Assembly: GCF_030689305.1 (NCBI RefSeq)
Contig: NZ_JAUYVM010000005.1
Coordinates: forward strand, 186,001-250,000
DNA: 64,000 nt
Reading direction: 5' to 3'
Source of the DNA: Vibrio penaeicida
GTDB taxonomy: Bacteria > Pseudomonadota > Gammaproteobacteria > Enterobacterales > Vibrionaceae
In this document: piece by piece, positions 1 to 9,334 of the stretch
Layout of the letters: each line of letters begins with the position of its first letter
Numbering within the stretch: position 1 is the first letter of the stretch
The notes under the pieces: generated by a model
Seen by the model: only the letters and a program-made list of their open reading frames with translations
Database searches by the model: none
What the model was told of the DNA's origin: nothing
Translations under genes and position numbers: made by a program

Positions 1-735
1 GCGATTGGTGTGGTTCCTAATGATGCAGAAGTGCTAGAGCCTGTGTTGGCAAAAGCGCGCCAGCAAGGAATTAAAGTCATCACCCACGAATCGCCTGCGC
101 AAAAAAATGTGGATTGGAATTTTGAATTGGCGTCTGTAAAGGGTTTTGGTGATGCCTACGGAAAGTTACTGGCTGAAAAACTGAGCGGCAAAGGGCAATA
201 CGCTGTTTTTGTCGGTTCTCTAACGGTGCCACTTCATAACGCTTGGGCGGACGCGGCCATCGAGTATATCAAAGCAAACCATCCCGATATGACCTTAACA
301 GGCGATCGCTATGGCGTGGCTGAAAGTGTGGATGATAGCCGCACAACGGCTTTGGACTTGATGTCGGCAAACCCCGGTTTGAAAGGTTTTCTCGCATTTG
401 GAAGCCAAGGTCCAATTGGTGCAGCTCGAGCAGTGCAAGAGCGTAGAAAAACGGGTGAAGTACTGGTACTTGGTCCCTTTTCTCCAGGGCAAGGGCGCAA
501 GCTCGTTCACAACGGTGTGCTAACTGGTGGCTTTATGTGGAACCCCATGGAAGCGGGCAAGGTGTTTGTGACTATGGCTGACAAACTCATCAAAGGAGAG
601 ACGATTCAGGCGGGTACCAACATTCCGGGTCTTGGTGTGGTCAACCCTGAGCCGGGCTCAACCAACTTAATTGTCGATCAACTGGTCGAACTCAACAAAA
701 ACACGGTAGACGATCTTGCCGCTATGGGGCTGTAA
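1..735 (+). CDS. Sugar ABC transporter periplasmic binding protein (5' end outside window)
   Basis: The frame is open to the first base (A-I-G precedes V-V-P-N-D-A-E), so the signal peptide and the start of the first lobe are missing. The remaining ~244 residues look like a periplasmic-binding-protein type 1 fold of the ribose/rhamnose/AI-2 group (Peripla_BP_4). Features include the first-lobe end motif VVPNDAEVLEPVLAKA, a hinge-like ITHESPAQKNVDWNFE, and the second lobe with FGSQGPIGAARAV and GGFMWNPMEAGKV. It should capture a sugar in the periplasm for the ATPase and two permeases that follow. It is separated from them by 73 bp holding a hairpin, an arrangement often seen where the binding protein is made in excess. 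The substrate cannot be read from sequence. The epimerase-like gene at 4442 suggests a ketose or related monosaccharide. Confidence 0.88.
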   Translation, partial: AIGVVPNDAEVLEPVLAKARQQGIKVITHESPAQKNVDWNFELASVKGFGDAYGKLLAEKLSGKGQYAVFVGSLTVPLHNAWADAAIEYIKANHPDMTLTGDRYGVAESVDDSRTTALDLMSANPGLKGFLAFGSQGPIGAARAVQERRKTGEVLVLGPFSPGQGRKLVHNGVLTGGFMWNPMEAGKVFVTMADKLIKGETIQAGTNIPGLGVVNPEPGSTNLIVDQLVELNKNTVDDLAAMGL

Positions 736-756
736 CTCAGTGTCAGTAACACAATC

Positions 757-779
757 GCGGGTCAGCTAACTTGACCCGC
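757..779 (+). terminator. Intercistronic hairpin (attenuator or mRNA stabiliser)
   Basis: A perfect 8-bp stem GCGGGTCA / TGACCCGC encloses a 7-nt loop, followed only by TTTAG. It sits between the binding-protein gene and the ATPase gene of one operon. The short T run argues for partial termination or 3'-end protection of the binding-protein message rather than a full stop. Confidence 0.6.
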
Positions 780-808
780 TTTAGTAAACCAGTGACAGGA
801 GTTGTTGG

Positions 809-2323
809 GTGGATAGTTCTAGTGCAAATCAGAACCAAAAGTCGATTCTGAAGTTTCGGCACGTTTCGATTCGATTCGGTGGTGTGCAGGCTTTGGATGA
901 TGTCGAGTTTGAGGTAGGGGCTGGCGAGGTACATTGCCTTGCGGGAGAAAATGGGTGCGGAAAAAGCACCATCATTAAAGTGATTACCGGTGTTTATCAG
1001 CCTGCGCAAGGTGCGGAAATGGAACTGGCGGGTCAAAAGGTCAATAAGGTGACACCGCAGTTGGCACGTTCGTTAGGTGTGGCGGTTATTTGGCAAGATC
1101 TGGCACTGTTCCCAGAGCTGACTGTGGCAGAAAACATTGCAATGGAAAGCAGCCTAGGTATGAGACCGCGCTGGGTGAATCACGCCCACATGTCCGATAT
1201 GGCAACGCGAGCTCTGAAAAAGCTTGGCGTGGATATAGATCTGAATCAAACGGTGAAATCCTTACCTATTGCGGAAAGGCAAATTGTCGCGATTGCTCGT
1301 GCTCTGGTCTCGGATGCGAAAGTTGTGTTTATGGATGAGCCTACTGCATCACTTACACAAGCAGAGACAGACTATTTATTAGATGTTGTTCGTAAGCTCT
1401 CAGATAGCGGTGTCGCTGTGGTGTTTGTGAGCCACCGGTTGGTCGAAGTACTGGAAATCTCCAACCGAGTTACTGTACTGCGTGATGGTCGGCTTGTTGG
1501 AGTATACAACACAGAAGACATGACGCAGTCTCGCCTGACGGAGCTGATGACGGGGAAGCTCTTGAATTCCGAAGTCGCGGCAACCGATACTCAAGATTTC
1601 CCCACTGTGCTTCAAACCCACAATTTGACGCGTCACAATGAGTTTTACGATGTTTCTTTAACCGTCAAAGAAGGCGAGGTGGTTGGACTCATTGGTCTAA
1701 TCGGTGCAGGAAGAACAGAGCTTGGGAAAACCCTTTTTGGTATGTCTTCTCCCCAGTCTGGGTCCATTCATATGCATGGGAAAGTTACGCGCTTTCAATC
1801 GAATCGAGACGCGATTGATTCCGGCATCGCGTATCTTTCTGAAGACCGTCTTTCACTTGGTTTGATTCAAGAGCAATCCATAGCCGATAACATCGTATTG
1901 CCTGTTTTAGACCGCTTACTCTCCGGTTCAAAACTCATTTCCTCCGACAAGAAAAACGCACTGGTTACACATTGGATTCAAGAATTAGCCGTAAAAATTG
2001 GCTTGCAAGACGACGCCATCGCCACTTTATCTGGTGGAAATCAGCAGCGTATTGCCATTGCAAAATGGTTAGCCACTCAGCCTAAGTTACTGATTTTAGA
2101 TTCCCCGACCGTTGGGGTGGATGTCGGTGCACGTGCGGGCATTTTTGAGATTGTGAGGAACCTAGCCAAACAAGGGCTCGGAATACTCCTCATCTCGGAT
2201 GAGATTCAAGAAGTGTATTTCAATGCTGACCGAGTGCTTCACATGGCGGATGGGCACATCGCGGGCGAGTACGATCCGCGCCAGTTAGCGCTGAAATCGT
2301 TGGAAGAGGTCGTGTATGTCTGA
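809..2323 (+). CDS. Sugar ABC transporter ATP-binding protein (double ABC domain)
   Basis: At 504 aa this is the usual length of RbsA/XylG/RhaT-type ATPases with two fused nucleotide-binding domains. The first half has an intact Walker A (GENGCGKSTI), Walker B (VVFMDEPTASLT) and switch H (FVSHRL). The second half has the degenerate P-loop typical of the family (GLIGAGRTELGKT), a signature LSGGNQQRIAIAKW and the LLILDSPTVGVDVGA Walker B. It energises sugar import through the two permeases downstream. The start is GTG at 809 with AGGAG 7 nt upstream. The stop overlaps the next gene by 8 bp, so translation is probably coupled. Confidence 0.93.
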   Translation: MDSSSANQNQKSILKFRHVSIRFGGVQALDDVEFEVGAGEVHCLAGENGCGKSTIIKVITGVYQPAQGAEMELAGQKVNKVTPQLARSLGVAVIWQDLALFPELTVAENIAMESSLGMRPRWVNHAHMSDMATRALKKLGVDIDLNQTVKSLPIAERQIVAIARALVSDAKVVFMDEPTASLTQAETDYLLDVVRKLSDSGVAVVFVSHRLVEVLEISNRVTVLRDGRLVGVYNTEDMTQSRLTELMTGKLLNSEVAATDTQDFPTVLQTHNLTRHNEFYDVSLTVKEGEVVGLIGLIGAGRTELGKTLFGMSSPQSGSIHMHGKVTRFQSNRDAIDSGIAYLSEDRLSLGLIQEQSIADNIVLPVLDRLLSGSKLISSDKKNALVTHWIQELAVKIGLQDDAIATLSGGNQQRIAIAKWLATQPKLLILDSPTVGVDVGARAGIFEIVRNLAKQGLGILLISDEIQEVYFNADRVLHMADGHIAGEYDPRQLALKSLEEVVYV

Positions 2324-3368
2324 TTCAAATAAATCACTGCCGTGGTGGAAAGCGTTATATCGACACCAAGCAACAGAAGTCTGGCTCGGCGCGGTGTTGC
2401 TGCTGGCGTGTGTTGGCTTATCGCTGTCTACCGAGCAATTTTTTACCTTAACAAACCTGTTTGATTTGCTGAATGCCAGCTCCATCAATTTGATATTTGC
2501 TGTCGGGTTGCTGGTGGTTTTGATTGCAGGAGGCATTGATATTTCATTTGCCGTGGGCGCTTCGGTTGTCCAATACATCGTCGCCACCACCATCATTGAT
2601 TTAGGAGGCGGCAGTTGGGCGCTGGGCGTGAGTTTGTCGGCGGTAGTTGGCATCGCACTTGGCGCGATCAACGCCGCGCTTATCCATCATTTTAGGATCA
2701 TTTCTATAGTGGTCACCATCGCCACATTCAATGCCTTTTTTGGCTTGTTGATGTTTTTTACTCGTGGGGTTTCCATTTACAACCTGCCAGATTGGTGGAC
2801 GGATCGAGTGATCATTTTTGAACATGAAATGGCAAACGGCTCGTGGGCGGAATTGACGCTTCCCGTCGTTGTTATGGCGGTGTGTGTGGTCGCGACATGG
2901 GGGCTCATTCGCCACACCAATATCGGAAGGCAGCTCTACGCGTTTGGCAATAACCCCGAAGGCGCTCGGCGAATTGGCATCAACATTGGCGCCATGCAGT
3001 ACATAGCGTTTGGTTGGATGGGGATGATGGCGGGTATCGCTGGGCTTATGCAGGTCAACTATGCGCAAGAGGTTGTCCCTAACGCTATGTATGGGCGTGA
3101 GTTAGATGTACTGGCGGCAGTCGTACTTGGCGGGGCAAGGCTCGGTGGTGGTCGGGGCACCGTTCTTGGCTGTATTTTGGGCGTGATGCTGGTGGCGGTC
3201 ACGCAAAACGGTCTTAATTTGTTAGGAGTATCGCCCTATGCCTTCAAGATGGTCGTTGGCGTGGTGATATTGGTGGCCATTTCCGTTTCAAATATGGATT
3301 GGTCTACCGTGTCTTTGCCTTCGGGGCGGTTTAAAAGAGCGATGACAAAAGGAGGGGCACATGAGTGA
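2316..3368 (+). CDS. Sugar ABC transporter permease 1
   Basis: A 350-aa very hydrophobic protein of the BPD_transp_2 family (RbsC/RhaP/LsrC type) with about eight to ten membrane segments. It contains the family EAA-like cytoplasmic region (GNNPEGARRIGINIGAMQYIAFGWMG), the GGxDISxG-like signature GGIDISFAVGASV and the ending AAVVLGGARLGGGRGTVLG. It forms half of the membrane channel together with the next gene. It overlaps the ATPase gene by 8 bp upstream and the second permease by 8 bp downstream, so the three form a tightly coupled operon. Confidence 0.92.
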   Translation: MSDSNKSLPWWKALYRHQATEVWLGAVLLLACVGLSLSTEQFFTLTNLFDLLNASSINLIFAVGLLVVLIAGGIDISFAVGASVVQYIVATTIIDLGGGSWALGVSLSAVVGIALGAINAALIHHFRIISIVVTIATFNAFFGLLMFFTRGVSIYNLPDWWTDRVIIFEHEMANGSWAELTLPVVVMAVCVVATWGLIRHTNIGRQLYAFGNNPEGARRIGINIGAMQYIAFGWMGMMAGIAGLMQVNYAQEVVPNAMYGRELDVLAAVVLGGARLGGGRGTVLGCILGVMLVAVTQNGLNLLGVSPYAFKMVVGVVILVAISVSNMDWSTVSLPSGRFKRAMTKGGAHE

Positions 3369-4428
3369 TCAATCTGTTCGTCATACTAATAGTCAATCTT
3401 CGCCTAAGCGCTCTGCGTCTGAGCTATCTTCGACGAAAAAAGGCGATTCCGTTTGGTCTCACTTTGTTAAAACAGTGGGTATCGAGAACGTCGGCTTAAG
3501 TCTGTTACTGGCAGCGGTATTTATCGGTTTCAGTTTGGCGTCGCCCCGTTTTTTGTCAGTGGCTAATTTTGAATCCATGGCGTTTCAATTACCGGAACTC
3601 GGTATTTTAACTCTAGCTATGCTGCTGCCGATTTTAACGGGAGGTTTGAATCTCGCCATCACCTTCAGCGCCAATTTTTGTGGGCTGACGCTGGCGTGGA
3701 TTTTGACTCAATTTGGTGGAACGGATGCGTCTGTCGCAGCATTTATTGGTGGTTGTTTGGTGGCGCTATTGGTTGGGGCGCTGTCTGGTTACATGATGGG
3801 CTCAGTGATCGCGTACACCAATGCACACCCAATTTTGGTTTCACTCGCCATGATGATTTTTTTACGCGGGCTAGGTGAGTTTCTTACCCGTGGGAAAGAC
3901 ATTTCGGGGTTCCCTGATTTTATTCAACCTTTAGGGCATGGCAGCGTCTTGGGGATACCCATTCCTCTCTTGATCATGCTTTCGGTATTTTTGATTTGCT
4001 ATGTCTTTCTTGCCAAAAGTCGGCTTGGTCTCATCACCTATCTAATGGGCTCAAATATCGAGGCGGTGCGTTATTCCGGTATTCACACCAAACGCGCTCT
4101 CACGTTGGTGTATACCTTGTCTGGCGTGCTTTGCGCCGTGGCTGGCATAGTCATGATGCTGCGTTTCAACTCGGTGCGAGTTGGGCATGGCGAGTCTTAC
4201 TTGTTAATAACCGTGTTGGCTTGTTTCCTAGGTGGCGTCGACCCGTTTGGTGGGTTTGGCAGGGTGGTGTCTGTTCTTCTGGCGTTAGTGATTTTGCAAG
4301 CGCTCTCTTCCGGTTTGAATTTAATAGGTATTAATCAACATTTTGCTACCGCGGCGTGGGGGCTTTTTTTGATTGCCGTCATGGTAATCCGATGGGGCTG
4401 GATACGCTTCTACAGAAAGAAAGTTTAA
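3361..4428 (+). CDS. Sugar ABC transporter permease 2
   Basis: A second BPD_transp_2 permease (355 aa) with an extended polar N-terminus of about 40 residues before the first membrane segment. Recognisable parts are GGLNLAITFSANFCG, the loop GSNIEAVRYSGIHTKRALTLVYTLSG and FLGGVDPFGGFGRV. Two different permeases next to one double ATPase is the arrangement of the rhamnose and LsrCD systems; the ribose and xylose systems use one permease. The start ATG lies inside the end of the previous gene. Thirteen bases separate its stop from the epimerase-like gene. Confidence 0.92.
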   Translation: MSDQSVRHTNSQSSPKRSASELSSTKKGDSVWSHFVKTVGIENVGLSLLLAAVFIGFSLASPRFLSVANFESMAFQLPELGILTLAMLLPILTGGLNLAITFSANFCGLTLAWILTQFGGTDASVAAFIGGCLVALLVGALSGYMMGSVIAYTNAHPILVSLAMMIFLRGLGEFLTRGKDISGFPDFIQPLGHGSVLGIPIPLLIMLSVFLICYVFLAKSRLGLITYLMGSNIEAVRYSGIHTKRALTLVYTLSGVLCAVAGIVMMLRFNSVRVGHGESYLLITVLACFLGGVDPFGGFGRVVSVLLALVILQALSSGLNLIGINQHFATAAWGLFLIAVMVIRWGWIRFYRKKV

Positions 4429-4441
4429 TAGGAGAAACAAA

Positions 4442-5293
4442 ATGAAAGGATTTGGTGTACATACTAGTATGTGGGCATTGGAGTGGACCCGTGAAGGAGC
4501 AGAACGTGCGATTTCCGAAGCCAGCCAATATCAAGGTATCGATTTTTTAGAAATCACCATGTTGGATCCCCCTGGCGTGGATGCCCCTCATACCCGCGCG
4601 CTATTGGAAAAAGCAGAGCTCAATGCCGTGTGTTCTTTGGGCGTGCCTTTGCATTGTTTGCCTTCTCAAGTGCCAGACAAAGCGTTCGACTTTCTTAAGC
4701 TAGCCATTGATAAAACGGTGGCTCTGGGGGGGCAATCACTCACCGGGGTAACGTATGGTGGTATCGGTGAAAGAACGGGAAAGCCGCCGACACAAAAAGA
4801 GTTGGATAATGTCGCCATAACCATGAGGCAAACGGCGGACTATGCGAAAAAACAGGGCATTGAATTGGGCATTGAAGTGATCAACCGGTACGAAAATCAC
4901 TTATTCAATACTGCGTGGCAAGCCGTGGAACTGCTAGAAAGAATTGGCTCTGACAACATCTTTATTCATTTGGACACGTACCATATGAACATTGAAGAGA
5001 AAGGTGTTGTGAATGGAATACTTGATTGTAAGGAGCACCTAAAATACATCCATTTATCCGAAAGCGATCGCGGTGTTCCAGGTACAGGAACGTGCGATTG
5101 GGAAGAAGTGTTTGCTGGGTTAGCTGCGGTGGGTTTTAAGGGAGGAATGACTATGGAAAGTTTCATTAACCTTCCACCGCAAATCGCGTCTGCTTTGTCG
5201 GTTTGGCGACCAGTCGCAGAAAGCCCAGAAGAAGTGATGACGAATGGGCTGAGTTTCTTAAGAAACAAAGCCAAACAGTATCGCTTATTGTAA
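4442..5293 (+). CDS. Sugar epimerase/isomerase, xylose-isomerase-like TIM barrel
   Basis: At 283 aa this matches the length of D-tagatose/D-psicose 3-epimerases (AP_endonuc_2/xylose-isomerase-like fold). The expected metal and catalytic positions are visible: Glu in IEVINRYE, Asp and His in HLDTYHMNIEE, the downstream HLSESDRGVPGTG and the final catalytic Glu in MTMESF. These conserved residues suggest an active metal-dependent ketose 3-epimerase. It has a strong ribosome site (AGGAGAAACAAA before ATG). It closes the transporter operon, so it likely acts on the imported sugar. No kinase is present nearby, so the rest of the pathway must be encoded elsewhere or upstream of the window. Inositol-type isomerase activity is the main alternative. 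Confidence 0.85.
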   Translation: MKGFGVHTSMWALEWTREGAERAISEASQYQGIDFLEITMLDPPGVDAPHTRALLEKAELNAVCSLGVPLHCLPSQVPDKAFDFLKLAIDKTVALGGQSLTGVTYGGIGERTGKPPTQKELDNVAITMRQTADYAKKQGIELGIEVINRYENHLFNTAWQAVELLERIGSDNIFIHLDTYHMNIEEKGVVNGILDCKEHLKYIHLSESDRGVPGTGTCDWEEVFAGLAAVGFKGGMTMESFINLPPQIASALSVWRPVAESPEEVMTNGLSFLRNKAKQYRLL

Positions 5294-5308
5294 TTTCAAC
5301 GTATGAAC

Positions 5309-5336
5309 TGCCAGATAAAACTTTAGTTATCTGGCA
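5309..5336 (+). terminator. Terminator-like hairpin after the sugar operon
   Basis: A perfect 10-bp stem TGCCAGATAA / TTATCTGGCA with an 8-nt loop lies 15 bp after the epimerase stop. The following AGTTT is a weak T run. Confidence 0.6.
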
Positions 5337-5654
5337 AGTTTACAATGTAAATTCACCTCATCACCTTTCAATAAGTTGTCCTATCTTATCTTTCGCTTCG
5401 GTATAACGTTTTTATAGTTCGTGAGCGAGCGTATTACCTTTTTCCATAAAAAAACGTAAAACCACCTTCTTTTCGAAAACTTACGCTATTTCAGTGCGTC
5501 ATTATTCATAATTTTTCTGTTTTGGTGTTTTTATCAATAATGTGATCTGGTTGTTATTCGATCAGTTGGTCGCATCTTGAACTAAACATATTTTTACGTA
5601 TAGTAAAATTTTTACACATTTAACATAATGGAAACATGCTGGGGTGTAACAGGT
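5337..5654 (+). promoter_or_regulatory. AT-rich intergenic and promoter region upstream of XRE-cupin operon
   Basis: About 320 bp without a credible gene, rich in A/T runs, lying between two co-directional operons. It must hold the promoter of the XRE-cupin operon. The best-placed AT-rich core is around 5590-5625. I could not fix -35/-10 boxes or an operator with confidence. Confidence 0.45.
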
Positions 5655-6218
5655 ATGGATGCTTATTCTCTTGGTGCAAGGATTCGTAGAAAACGAAAAG
5701 AATTAGGAAAAACATTGCAACAAGTCGCCGATGAATCTCGGTTCTCTATTGGTTTTTTGTCGCGTGTTGAGCGTAACGATGTTTCACCCTCCCTCTCGTC
5801 GCTCGCGATCATTGCGAACGTATTGCAGTCGGATATGGAAAGCTTTGTTTCGGTGCCGAGCAATGCAGGTTCAGTGATTTTGGCTGAAGATCGTGCCGGT
5901 TTTTCCTTACCCGATGGCAAAGCACACTATCAGCAGCTTTCGAGTGATTTTCCTGGTAAGCGAATCAATGGGGCCGAAGTCCTTTTGGAGCCGGGGTTTC
6001 AAACCGAAGCAATGGTCCATGAGGGGGAAGAGTTGTGTGTGGTGTTGGATGGGCAGTTGACATTAACCCTCAATAATAAAACTCAAGTGCTCACCAGTGG
6101 TGATAGTGCTCATTACAGCGCGGCCATTCCTCATCAATGGCGCAATACGCATACCACGCCATGCCGAGTGATGTGGTTTGGCGACCTCGATATCTTTGCC
6201 CATCATAAGGAAGAGTGA
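5655..6218 (+). CDS. XRE-family regulator with C-terminal cupin domain
   Basis: A 187-aa two-domain regulator. The N-terminal helix-turn-helix is clear (IRRKRKELGKTLQQVADESRFSIGFLSRVERN). The C-terminal cupin_2 barrel runs from about residue 110 (LLEPGFQTEAMVHEGEELCVVLDGQLTLTL) to HQWRNTHTTPCRVMWFG. The family (PuuR-like, MppR-like) senses small metabolites through the cupin and usually controls the adjacent catabolic or uptake operon, here a peptide-type importer. I chose ATG 5655, which directly precedes the HTH with normal spacing; an in-frame ATG at 5628 would add nine residues. The stop is 1 bp before the next start, indicating a co-transcribed unit. Confidence 0.9.
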   Translation: MDAYSLGARIRRKRKELGKTLQQVADESRFSIGFLSRVERNDVSPSLSSLAIIANVLQSDMESFVSVPSNAGSVILAEDRAGFSLPDGKAHYQQLSSDFPGKRINGAEVLLEPGFQTEAMVHEGEELCVVLDGQLTLTLNNKTQVLTSGDSAHYSAAIPHQWRNTHTTPCRVMWFGDLDIFAHHKEE

Positions 6219-6219
6219 C

Positions 6220-6663
6220 ATGAGCGAGAATTTCGCGAGTTTTGAACGCACTCAGCAAGAACTGAAATGTGCGGTGGGTTTTAAGTTACTGACCATTATG
6301 TGCCTAACCAGCAACCAAGCCTGTCGATGCTACACCAGTGACGCTAATCACTACCCAGTAAGCGGTGTGAAACCTTTAGAGTTTGATGATTGGCATCAAC
6401 AGGTGGTTGTTATGGCGACACCTTTTGTGTGTAACGAGCGCGCTTTATTGGATAAGCATTTAAAAGACAGCGCTTTGTTTGAAAAACTTCAGCTCGGTTC
6501 AGCCATTAATCTTCCTGTGATGTTTCAGGATGAAGTTATTGGCACCATCAACCTCCTCGATGAAGAGGGGGCCTACCTTAGTATTGATTTACCCAATGCA
6601 ATGGAAGTTGCGCAGCAAGTAGCACCCGACTTAATGGCTTTTCGGCGTGCACTTGAAAAGTAA
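6220..6663 (+). CDS. Small GAF-domain protein
   Basis: A 147-aa protein that reads as a single GAF domain: an N-terminal helix, a core with CYTSDANHYPVSG, and the pattern LQLGSAINLPVMFQDEVIGTINLLDEEGAY typical of GAF strands. It has no output domain. The start ATG is one base after the regulator stop, and the gene is followed 13 bp later by the binding-protein gene, so it belongs to the importer operon. A free-standing GAF protein here could bind the same ligand as the importer or modulate the regulator; that is inference. Cysteines in CLTSNQACRC could bind a metal or react with oxidants, but nothing proves this. Confidence 0.75.
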   Translation: MSENFASFERTQQELKCAVGFKLLTIMCLTSNQACRCYTSDANHYPVSGVKPLEFDDWHQQVVVMATPFVCNERALLDKHLKDSALFEKLQLGSAINLPVMFQDEVIGTINLLDEEGAYLSIDLPNAMEVAQQVAPDLMAFRRALEK

Positions 6664-6676
6664 CAGGAGACATTAC

Positions 6677-8272
6677 GTGAAGTACTTAAATCAACACCTT
6701 ATCTGGCGCAAGCTAGCCGTTACCACCAGCATGTTGTTATGCACATCAACGTTTGCAGCCACGCCACCATCCACACTAGTAGTAGCAAAAAACATTGATG
6801 ACCTCGCTACACTCGATCCTGCACAAATTTACGAGTTTACTGGCGGGGAATTGAGTAACAGTTTGTACGACCAACTGGTGGAATACCATGCAGGAGCAAC
6901 GGACACGTTGGTCGGCGGGTTAGCGAGTTCTTGGCAAGCGGACAGCAGCAATCGCACCATCACTTTTGAACTGGATAAAAAGGCGAAGTTTGCCTCGGGC
7001 AATGACGTGACAGCCGACGATGTCGTGTACTCATTTGTGCGAGTCATGAAGCTCAACAAAACCCCGTCTGCTGTTGTGAAACAACTGGGTTGGAACGCAG
7101 ACAACATCGAATCCCAAGTGGTTAAAGTGGATGATGACACCGTCAAAATCCGTTACAAAGAGGGCATTTCCCCTGATTTTGCCTTAAACACGTTAACGGC
7201 GACTGTCGCGTCTATCGTGGACAGTAAAATGGTGAAAAAACATCAGAAAGATGGCGACATGGGCAACGCATGGTTAAACAAAAATAGTGCGGGTTCTGGT
7301 CCCTTTTCTCTTCGGATCTGGAAGGCGAACGACACGGTTGTGCTTAGCGCCAATAAAGATTGGTGGGAAGGCGATTTAGCGATCAAACAAGTGATTTACC
7401 GCCACATTGTTGAGCCAACCACTCAGCGTATCATGTTAGAAAAAGGCGACATCGATATCGCGCGCGGTTTGGGACCGGATCAAGTTCAAGCCATTGCCGA
7501 CAATTCTGATTTGAAAGTCGAAGATTACCCTCAATCGGCGGTGTATTTTTTCTCGTTTAATGTGAAAAATGACAAGTTGAACAACCCAGAGTTTTGGCGC
7601 GCAGCGAAATACCTGATTGATTACAAAGGAATGGCAAATTCGTTCTTAAAAGGTCAATTTAAAGTGCATCAAGCATTTTGGCCACAAGGTATGCCTGGCG
7701 CTGTGAGCGATACCCCGTATTCATTAGATGTGGCAAAAGCCAAGCAGATTTTAGCGGACGCTAAGATAGAGAATCTCAGTCTGAAAATGGATTACATCAA
7801 CAGCGAGCCTTTCTCTAGCATGGCGCAATCGATTCAAGCCACATTTGCCGACGCTGGTATTGCGATCGATTTGGTACCGGGTACAGGGAATCAGGTCATC
7901 ACCAAATACCGTGCGCGTGAACACGAAGGCATGTTGTTGTACTGGGGACCAGATTATGCCGATCCTCATTCAAACGCGGGGGCGTTTGCCTACAATGCCA
8001 ACAACGATGACGACCACTATGTTTCCACTACAACGTGGCGTAATGGCTGGCAAGATCTCGCATTGAACAAGAAAGTAGAAGCCGCACTGAAAGAAACCGA
8101 TCGCGAAAAACGCTTGCAGCAATACCGTGATTTGCAACATGACGTGATGGAAAAATCGCCCATTGTCGTGATGTTCCAAAATCAAGCGCAAACCGCACTT
8201 CGCGCGAACGTTAAGGGCTACGAGCAAGGCTCATCCGCCCATCAGGTGTATTACTCAAAAGTCACTAAATAG
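6677..8272 (+). CDS. Dipeptide/oligopeptide-type ABC substrate-binding protein
   Basis: A 531-aa SBP_bac_5 family protein (DppA/OppA-like). The signal peptide runs from the GTG start at 6677 (preceded by CAGGAGACATTAC) through a hydrophobic stretch ending STFA before ATPPSTLVV. An upstream in-frame GTG at 6647 lies inside the previous gene and lacks a ribosome site. Family marks include the early motif DDLATLDPAQIYEF, the LASSWQADSSNRTITFELDKKAKFASG block with DDVVYSFVRV, and the C-terminal GMLLYWGPDYADPHSNAGAF. The periplasmic protein delivers a peptide-like or amine-bearing solute to the four genes that follow. Substrate is unknown. Confidence 0.93.
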   Translation: MKYLNQHLIWRKLAVTTSMLLCTSTFAATPPSTLVVAKNIDDLATLDPAQIYEFTGGELSNSLYDQLVEYHAGATDTLVGGLASSWQADSSNRTITFELDKKAKFASGNDVTADDVVYSFVRVMKLNKTPSAVVKQLGWNADNIESQVVKVDDDTVKIRYKEGISPDFALNTLTATVASIVDSKMVKKHQKDGDMGNAWLNKNSAGSGPFSLRIWKANDTVVLSANKDWWEGDLAIKQVIYRHIVEPTTQRIMLEKGDIDIARGLGPDQVQAIADNSDLKVEDYPQSAVYFFSFNVKNDKLNNPEFWRAAKYLIDYKGMANSFLKGQFKVHQAFWPQGMPGAVSDTPYSLDVAKAKQILADAKIENLSLKMDYINSEPFSSMAQSIQATFADAGIAIDLVPGTGNQVITKYRAREHEGMLLYWGPDYADPHSNAGAFAYNANNDDDHYVSTTTWRNGWQDLALNKKVEAALKETDREKRLQQYRDLQHDVMEKSPIVVMFQNQAQTALRANVKGYEQGSSAHQVYYSKVTK

Positions 8273-8296
8273 GTCGATAATAGAGGGATCGCAGTC

Positions 8297-9334
8297 ATGA
8301 TGGAGTCGAGCAGTAAACTCCTTTCAGTCAGTTTGATGCTAGTAAAGCAAACGTCCATGGTTGTCGTAACCTTGGTAGCACTGTTGGCTGTGACCTTTTT
8401 TATCGGTCGAGTCATGCCTATCGACCCCGTGGTCGCTGTGGTGGGCGACCGCGCTAGCCCTGAAGTGTACGCTCAAGTCGAGGCTGAACTCGGCCTCGAC
8501 AAATCATTGCCAGTCCAGTTTTGGCGCTACTTACAAGATGTTACAAGCGGTAATTTAGGCATGTCACAAAGTACTGGAAATACGGTGCTGGAGGACATTA
8601 GCAACTTCTTTCCCGCCACGCTAGAGCTGGCGACATTGGGCATTATCGTGGGTGTTTTACTCGGTGTGCCTCTTGGTATTTGGGCGGCGCTCCATCGAGG
8701 TACATGGCAAGATAACCTCATTCGAGTCTTTTCGCTGGTGGGTTACTCCACTCCTGTATTTTGGTTGGGTTTGATTGGGCTGTTGGTGTTTTATGCCAAG
8801 CTCGATTGGGTAGCCGGACCAGGGCGATTGGATATCGGCTACGAGTATTTGGTCACGCCAGTGACAGGGATGATTTTGGTGGATTCCGCGCTAGAGCAGC
8901 AATGGGATGTATTTTGGAACGCCATCAGTCATTTAGTTCTGCCCGTTCTTATCTTAGGTTACTTCTCCATGGCGTACATTGGCCGCATGACTCGTTCATT
9001 GATGTTGGATGAGTTAGAAAAAGAATACGTGGTGACGGCGCGAGTGAAGGGGGTCAGTGAATTTACTCTAATCACTCGGCATTGCTTAGTGAATATTCGA
9101 GTCCCGCTGATTACGATCTTGGCGCTTACTTACGCCAGCTTACTTGAAGGCGCGGTATTGACTGAGAGTGTGTTTGCTTGGCCTGGTTTGGGTGCATACA
9201 TTACTAATGCGTTGTTTTCTGCCGACATGCCTGCAGTACTGGGGGGCACGTTGGTCGTGGGGATCTGCTTTGTGAGTTTGAATTTATTAGCGGAGCTGGC
9301 TTACCCACTACTCGATCCAAGGGTGAAACGATGA
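8297..9334 (+). CDS. Peptide-type ABC transporter permease (DppB-like)
   Basis: A 345-aa permease of the BPD_transp_1 family with an N-terminal membrane helix, a periplasmic segment with the family pattern ASPEVYAQVEAELGLDKSLPVQFWRYL, and five further membrane spans. The EAA loop is visible as EYVVTARVKGVSEFTLITRHCLVNIRVPL. The terminal AYPLLDPRVKR is standard for DppB relatives. It pairs with the next gene to make the channel. Its stop overlaps the start of the DppC-like gene by 4 bp. Confidence 0.93.
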   Translation: MMESSSKLLSVSLMLVKQTSMVVVTLVALLAVTFFIGRVMPIDPVVAVVGDRASPEVYAQVEAELGLDKSLPVQFWRYLQDVTSGNLGMSQSTGNTVLEDISNFFPATLELATLGIIVGVLLGVPLGIWAALHRGTWQDNLIRVFSLVGYSTPVFWLGLIGLLVFYAKLDWVAGPGRLDIGYEYLVTPVTGMILVDSALEQQWDVFWNAISHLVLPVLILGYFSMAYIGRMTRSLMLDELEKEYVVTARVKGVSEFTLITRHCLVNIRVPLITILALTYASLLEGAVLTESVFAWPGLGAYITNALFSADMPAVLGGTLVVGICFVSLNLLAELAYPLLDPRVKR

